DNA of 13,919 bases from Armatimonadota bacterium (GTDB taxonomy: Bacteria > Armatimonadota > SYMT01): the NCBI GenBank assembly GCA_020696885.1, contig JAJFMS010000011.1:1-13919 (forward strand), written 5' to 3'. The notes beneath the pieces are model-generated. The model saw nothing but the letters and a program-made list of their open reading frames with translations, was not told the origin of the DNA and searched no databases. This document shows, one piece after another, positions 12,047 to 13,919 of the stretch. Position 1 is the stretch's first letter; the number at the start of each line of letters is the position of its first letter. A program made the translations under genes and the position numbers.

Positions 12047-13084
12047 GCGCCCTGACGCCGCTCGGCGTAGACGGTCGTTGATGGCGTCGCCGAGGCCGCC
12101 GGGTGGGGCGAGGCGGAGGGCGATCTGGGTTATGCCGCGGGCATCCAGGTCGCGGAGGGCGGCGTAGAGCCGTCGGGCGGTCACGTCGGGCTGGGTGCGG
12201 CTGCCCAGGTCTATCAGGAGGACGGGCGCGCCTGCCAGGAGGGGGAGATCTTCGGTGAATGCCAGGAGTGCGGTCCGTGGCGGATCGGCTGCGGCCTCGG
12301 CCCACTGCCGCATCGCGGCGGCTACGCTCACGATCGGCCCGTCGTAGAGGAACACCTCTGCCCGGGGGCTGTAATGCTTGAGGAGCAGGCCGGGCGCGGC
12401 GAGCGGCTCCGTGGTTCCGGGGTTTGCGTTCGTTCCTCCCCGCGCCGGTACCGGACGGCCCAGCACGCGCTCTAGCTCCGCGCGGGAGACCCCGCCCGGG
12501 CGGAGGATCACCGGCGCTTCACCGCGGAGATCGACCACCGTCGACTCCACCCCCACGGAGGTCGGTCCGCCATCCAGCACGGCGTCGATGCGGCCTGTCA
12601 GATCCTGGAGCACGTGGGCGGCAGTGGTGGGACTGGTACGGCTGAACAGGTTGGCGCTGGGGGCGGCGACCGGCTCGCCCACCAGGCGGATGAGCTCCAG
12701 CGCCACCGGATGCGCCGGCATCCGCACCCCCACGGAGTCGCCGCCCGCGGTGACGCAGCCGGGCACCTGGCCGGACTTGGGCAGCACCAGCGTGAGGGGT
12801 CCGGGCCAGAACGCCTCCATCAGGCGCTCCGCCAGGGGCGGCAGTTCGCGGACCAGGTCCGTTACCCACGCTCGGTTGGCCACGTGCAGGATGATCGGGT
12901 CCGAGTGGGGCCGGCCCTTCGCGGCGAAGATCCGCTCCACCGCCTGCTCATCCAGTCCCAGCGCCCCGAGACCGTACACCGTCTCCGTAGGAAACGCCAC
13001 CAGTCCGCCGGAGCGCAGGAGCACCGCGGCTTCCTGGATAGCGCCGGGATCCGCTGCCGCCAGTACAGCGGTTACTTTATCCAT
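12026..13084 (-). CDS. sua5: Threonylcarbamoyl-AMP synthase (Sua5 type)
   Basis: The product is 352 residues. The YrdC-like catalytic domain covers about 10-205: GGLVAFPTETVYGLGA, then IFAAKGRPHSDPIILHV, then WPGPLTLVLPKSG, then VGVRMPAHPVALELI, then PVAAPSANLFSRTSPTTA, and VESTVVDL...ILRPGGVS. The linker PGLLLKHYSPRAEVFLY (about 232-248) and the following domain define the long Sua5 form rather than the short TsaC. The known reaction makes threonylcarbamoyl-AMP from threonine, bicarbonate and ATP; the TsaD complex then transfers the group to A37 of ANN-decoding tRNAs (t6A). It is a cytoplasmic housekeeping enzyme. The ATG at 13084 has a GGAG site about 10 bases upstream. The last codons are made of the same low-complexity words that fill the spacer beyond. 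The phosphoesterase gene follows on the same strand 113 bp further on. Confidence 0.95.
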   Translation of the reverse strand: MDKVTAVLAAADPGAIQEAAVLLRSGGLVAFPTETVYGLGALGLDEQAVERIFAAKGRPHSDPIILHVANRAWVTDLVRELPPLAERLMEAFWPGPLTLVLPKSGQVPGCVTAGGDSVGVRMPAHPVALELIRLVGEPVAAPSANLFSRTSPTTAAHVLQDLTGRIDAVLDGGPTSVGVESTVVDLRGEAPVILRPGGVSRAELERVLGRPVPARGGTNANPGTTEPLAAPGLLLKHYSPRAEVFLYDGPIVSVAAAMRQWAEAAADPPRTALLAFTEDLPLLAGAPVLLIDLGSRTQPDVTARRLYAALRDLDARGITQIALRLAPPGGLGDAINDRLRRAASGRLLVISG

Positions 13085-13247
13085 GAATGCACGGCTCCGA
13101 GGGGTTCTGGATCACTAGCGAGGCTCGGCCTTGCACCGACGAGACGGTTCTCTGTTCACTAACGGCTACCGTGGCGAGGGGTCGCCCCCGGCCCTGGTCG
13201 GTAGCGCCCACCCTCCCGCGAGGAGGGCCGGCGCTTCGCCCTTTCAC

Positions 13248-13270
13248 GTCCCGAGAAAAACACTCGGGAC
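13248..13270. other. Perfect 8-bp hairpin (GTCCCGAG / CTCGGGAC)
   Basis: The stem is perfect and the loop is the 7-base AAAAACA (TGTTTTT on the other strand). No T-run follows on either strand, so I do not call it a terminator. Confidence 0.5.
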
Positions 13271-13516
13271 TAACGGGCGGCTTGGCGTGGAGACTCAACG
13301 GCAGTTACCCGCGACCGCCAGCGCGGTGGGGTTCTGACTGGCGAATCGCGGGTGGGCGCTACCGCCTGCGAGCCGCCGCCCTGAGGGCACCCGGCCGACT
13401 CGGGGGCTTCACATTGGCGCCACCCCGGCGCCGGGTGACAGGTGCTCTCCCGGTAGCTACTCTCGATACCGTTACAATGACTTTTCTGGCTCGAGCTGTC
13501 TAGTACTGGCCGGCCG

Positions 13517-13540
13517 ATCCTGTTAATCCTGTCCAAAACT
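13517..13540. repeat. Interspersed word, copy 2 (ATCCTGTTAATCCTGTCC-AAAACT)
   Basis: This copy differs from that at 11098-11120 by one inserted T and one substitution. It begins 32 bases past the stop of the minus-strand pentapeptide-repeat gene. Confidence 0.55.
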
Positions 13541-13571
13541 TCCCCGAAAAGCCAACTCTTGGATCGATAGC

Positions 13572-13919
13572 TCAACCGGCGAGCGTTGCGCCGCGCGTCT
13601 CCGGCACGAAGCCGGCTGGCCAGCGGGTGCCTTGGCTGTACTCGGCGCCGCGGAGGTCCACGGTGTCCAGACCCTCGCCGCAGAGGTCCGCCCCGCGCAG
13701 GTCACAGCAGCGGAGGTCCGCGCCTTCCAGCGTGGCTCCGGTCAGGATCGCATCGCGGAGGTTGGCGCCACGGAGGTTCGCTCCGTCCAGGTGGGCTCCT
13801 TCGAGGTTGGCGCTCGACAGGTTGGCGGCCAGCAGGTGCGCGTTGAAGAAATCGGCGCCTGCGAGGCAGGCGGCCGTGAAGTCGGTCCGCTCCAGCCAGG
13901 CGCCGCAGAGCGAGGCCCC
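13572..13919 (-). CDS. Pentapeptide-repeat protein, 5'-truncated by the window edge
   Basis: The frame is open from the window end to a TGA at 13574-13572, giving the last 115 residues; the start lies beyond the window. The repeats follow A(D/N)LxX: GADFFNAHLLAANLSSANLEGAHLDGANL (in part), GANLRDAILTGATLEGADL, and CCDLRGADL, about 18 units in all. The tail YSQGTRWPAGFVPETRGA is the usual C-terminal cap of bacterial pentapeptide proteins (YxxxTxWPxGFxP). The fold is a right-handed quadrilateral beta-helix. Known members include DNA mimics that protect gyrase and exported or membrane-attached scaffolds; nothing here picks one role. Several Cys residues in the repeats (TAACLAG, RCCDL, ADLCG) are a mild oddity. 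Confidence 0.88.
   Translation of the reverse strand, partial: GASLCGAWLERTDFTAACLAGADFFNAHLLAANLSSANLEGAHLDGANLRGANLRDAILTGATLEGADLRCCDLRGADLCGEGLDTVDLRGAEYSQGTRWPAGFVPETRGATLAG

Larger units (their letters stand above)
13085..13571. other. Structured, gene-free spacer upstream of sua5
   Basis: These 487 bases hold several strong inverted repeats. A perfect 15-bp pair, CGGTAGCGCCCACCC at 13199-13213 and its reverse complement at 13350-13364, encloses 136 bases. Inside lie 13211-13227 (CCCTCC, loop CGCGA, GGAGGG), 13248-13270 (listed separately), and 13307-13321 against 13338-13353 (ACCCGCGACCGCCAG-type, 14 pairs with minor mismatches), which competes with the right arm of the large pair. 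Beyond it, a short GCCCTGAGGGC (about 13378) and a CCGGCGCCGG palindrome (about 13426) follow. The open frames here (13087-13503 plus, 13077-13298 minus) look like no protein. I find no tmRNA, RNase P, SRP or tRNA signature. It may be a mobile palindromic element or an unannotated RNA. Confidence 0.55.

Noticed and set aside
13087..13503. 138-codon plus-strand frame in the spacer upstream of sua5
   Set aside because: Composition follows the hairpin-rich DNA, no recognisable motif, and no ribosome-binding site.
13141..13505. selC (tRNA-Sec), RNase P RNA, tmRNA or SRP RNA in the structured spacer
   Set aside because: I looked for the TCA anticodon with a long variable arm and for the conserved cores of the other RNAs, and none was present on either strand.

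Overview
This is a GC-rich bacterial chromosomal window, to judge by the strong G/C third-position bias in every real gene. The lipidless, outer-membrane-type gene families point to a Gram-negative-like, environmental lineage: DUF1552, the Anbu proteasome-like protein with its transglutaminase partner, a GspE-type protein and paired SPFH proteins. The phylum cannot be fixed from the sequence. DUF1552 and the wordy, hairpin-rich spacers recall Gemmatimonadota, Planctomycetota or Myxococcota, but that is a guess. No phage, IS transposase, CRISPR array, rRNA or tRNA gene was found.

Layout. 1-789 (+) is the 3' part of a DUF1552 gene. A spacer with three copies of a degenerate repeat separates it from a seven-motif beta-propeller protein (1177-2055, +). 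A 141-bp palindromic element (2111-2251) follows. On the minus strand lie a GspE/PilB-like protein whose ATPase motifs are degenerate (2355-3767) and, upstream of it, an Anbu gene (3880-4641). Anbu is divergent from a transglutaminase (4912-5781, +); the two families are known genomic partners. An orphan GAF-histidine kinase (5908-7146, +) converges on two overlapping SPFH/band-7 genes (7241-9192, -), with a long hairpin between them.

The most striking locus is 9509-10753 (-). It is one reading frame for a secreted thioredoxin-fold protein interrupted by a single in-frame TGA directly after a Cys codon (Cys83-TGA84) at the place where this fold carries its redox motif. The frame stays open for a further 330 codons. 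It is best read as a selenoprotein of a family I do not recognise, with a nonsense mutation as the alternative.

The right end is a minus-strand run: a partial pentapeptide-repeat protein (13572-13919), a highly structured 487-bp spacer, a Sua5-type threonylcarbamoyl-AMP synthase (12026-13084), a tract of eight perfect 8-bp repeats abutting a GTG start codon, and a UshA/5'-nucleotidase-like metallophosphoesterase (11133-11912). A short repeated word lies just downstream of both the phosphoesterase and the pentapeptide-repeat gene.

The genes do not form one pathway. Clear functional pairs are Anbu with the transglutaminase, and the two SPFH proteins. The spacers are unusually rich in inverted repeats and are the second point of interest after the candidate selenoprotein.
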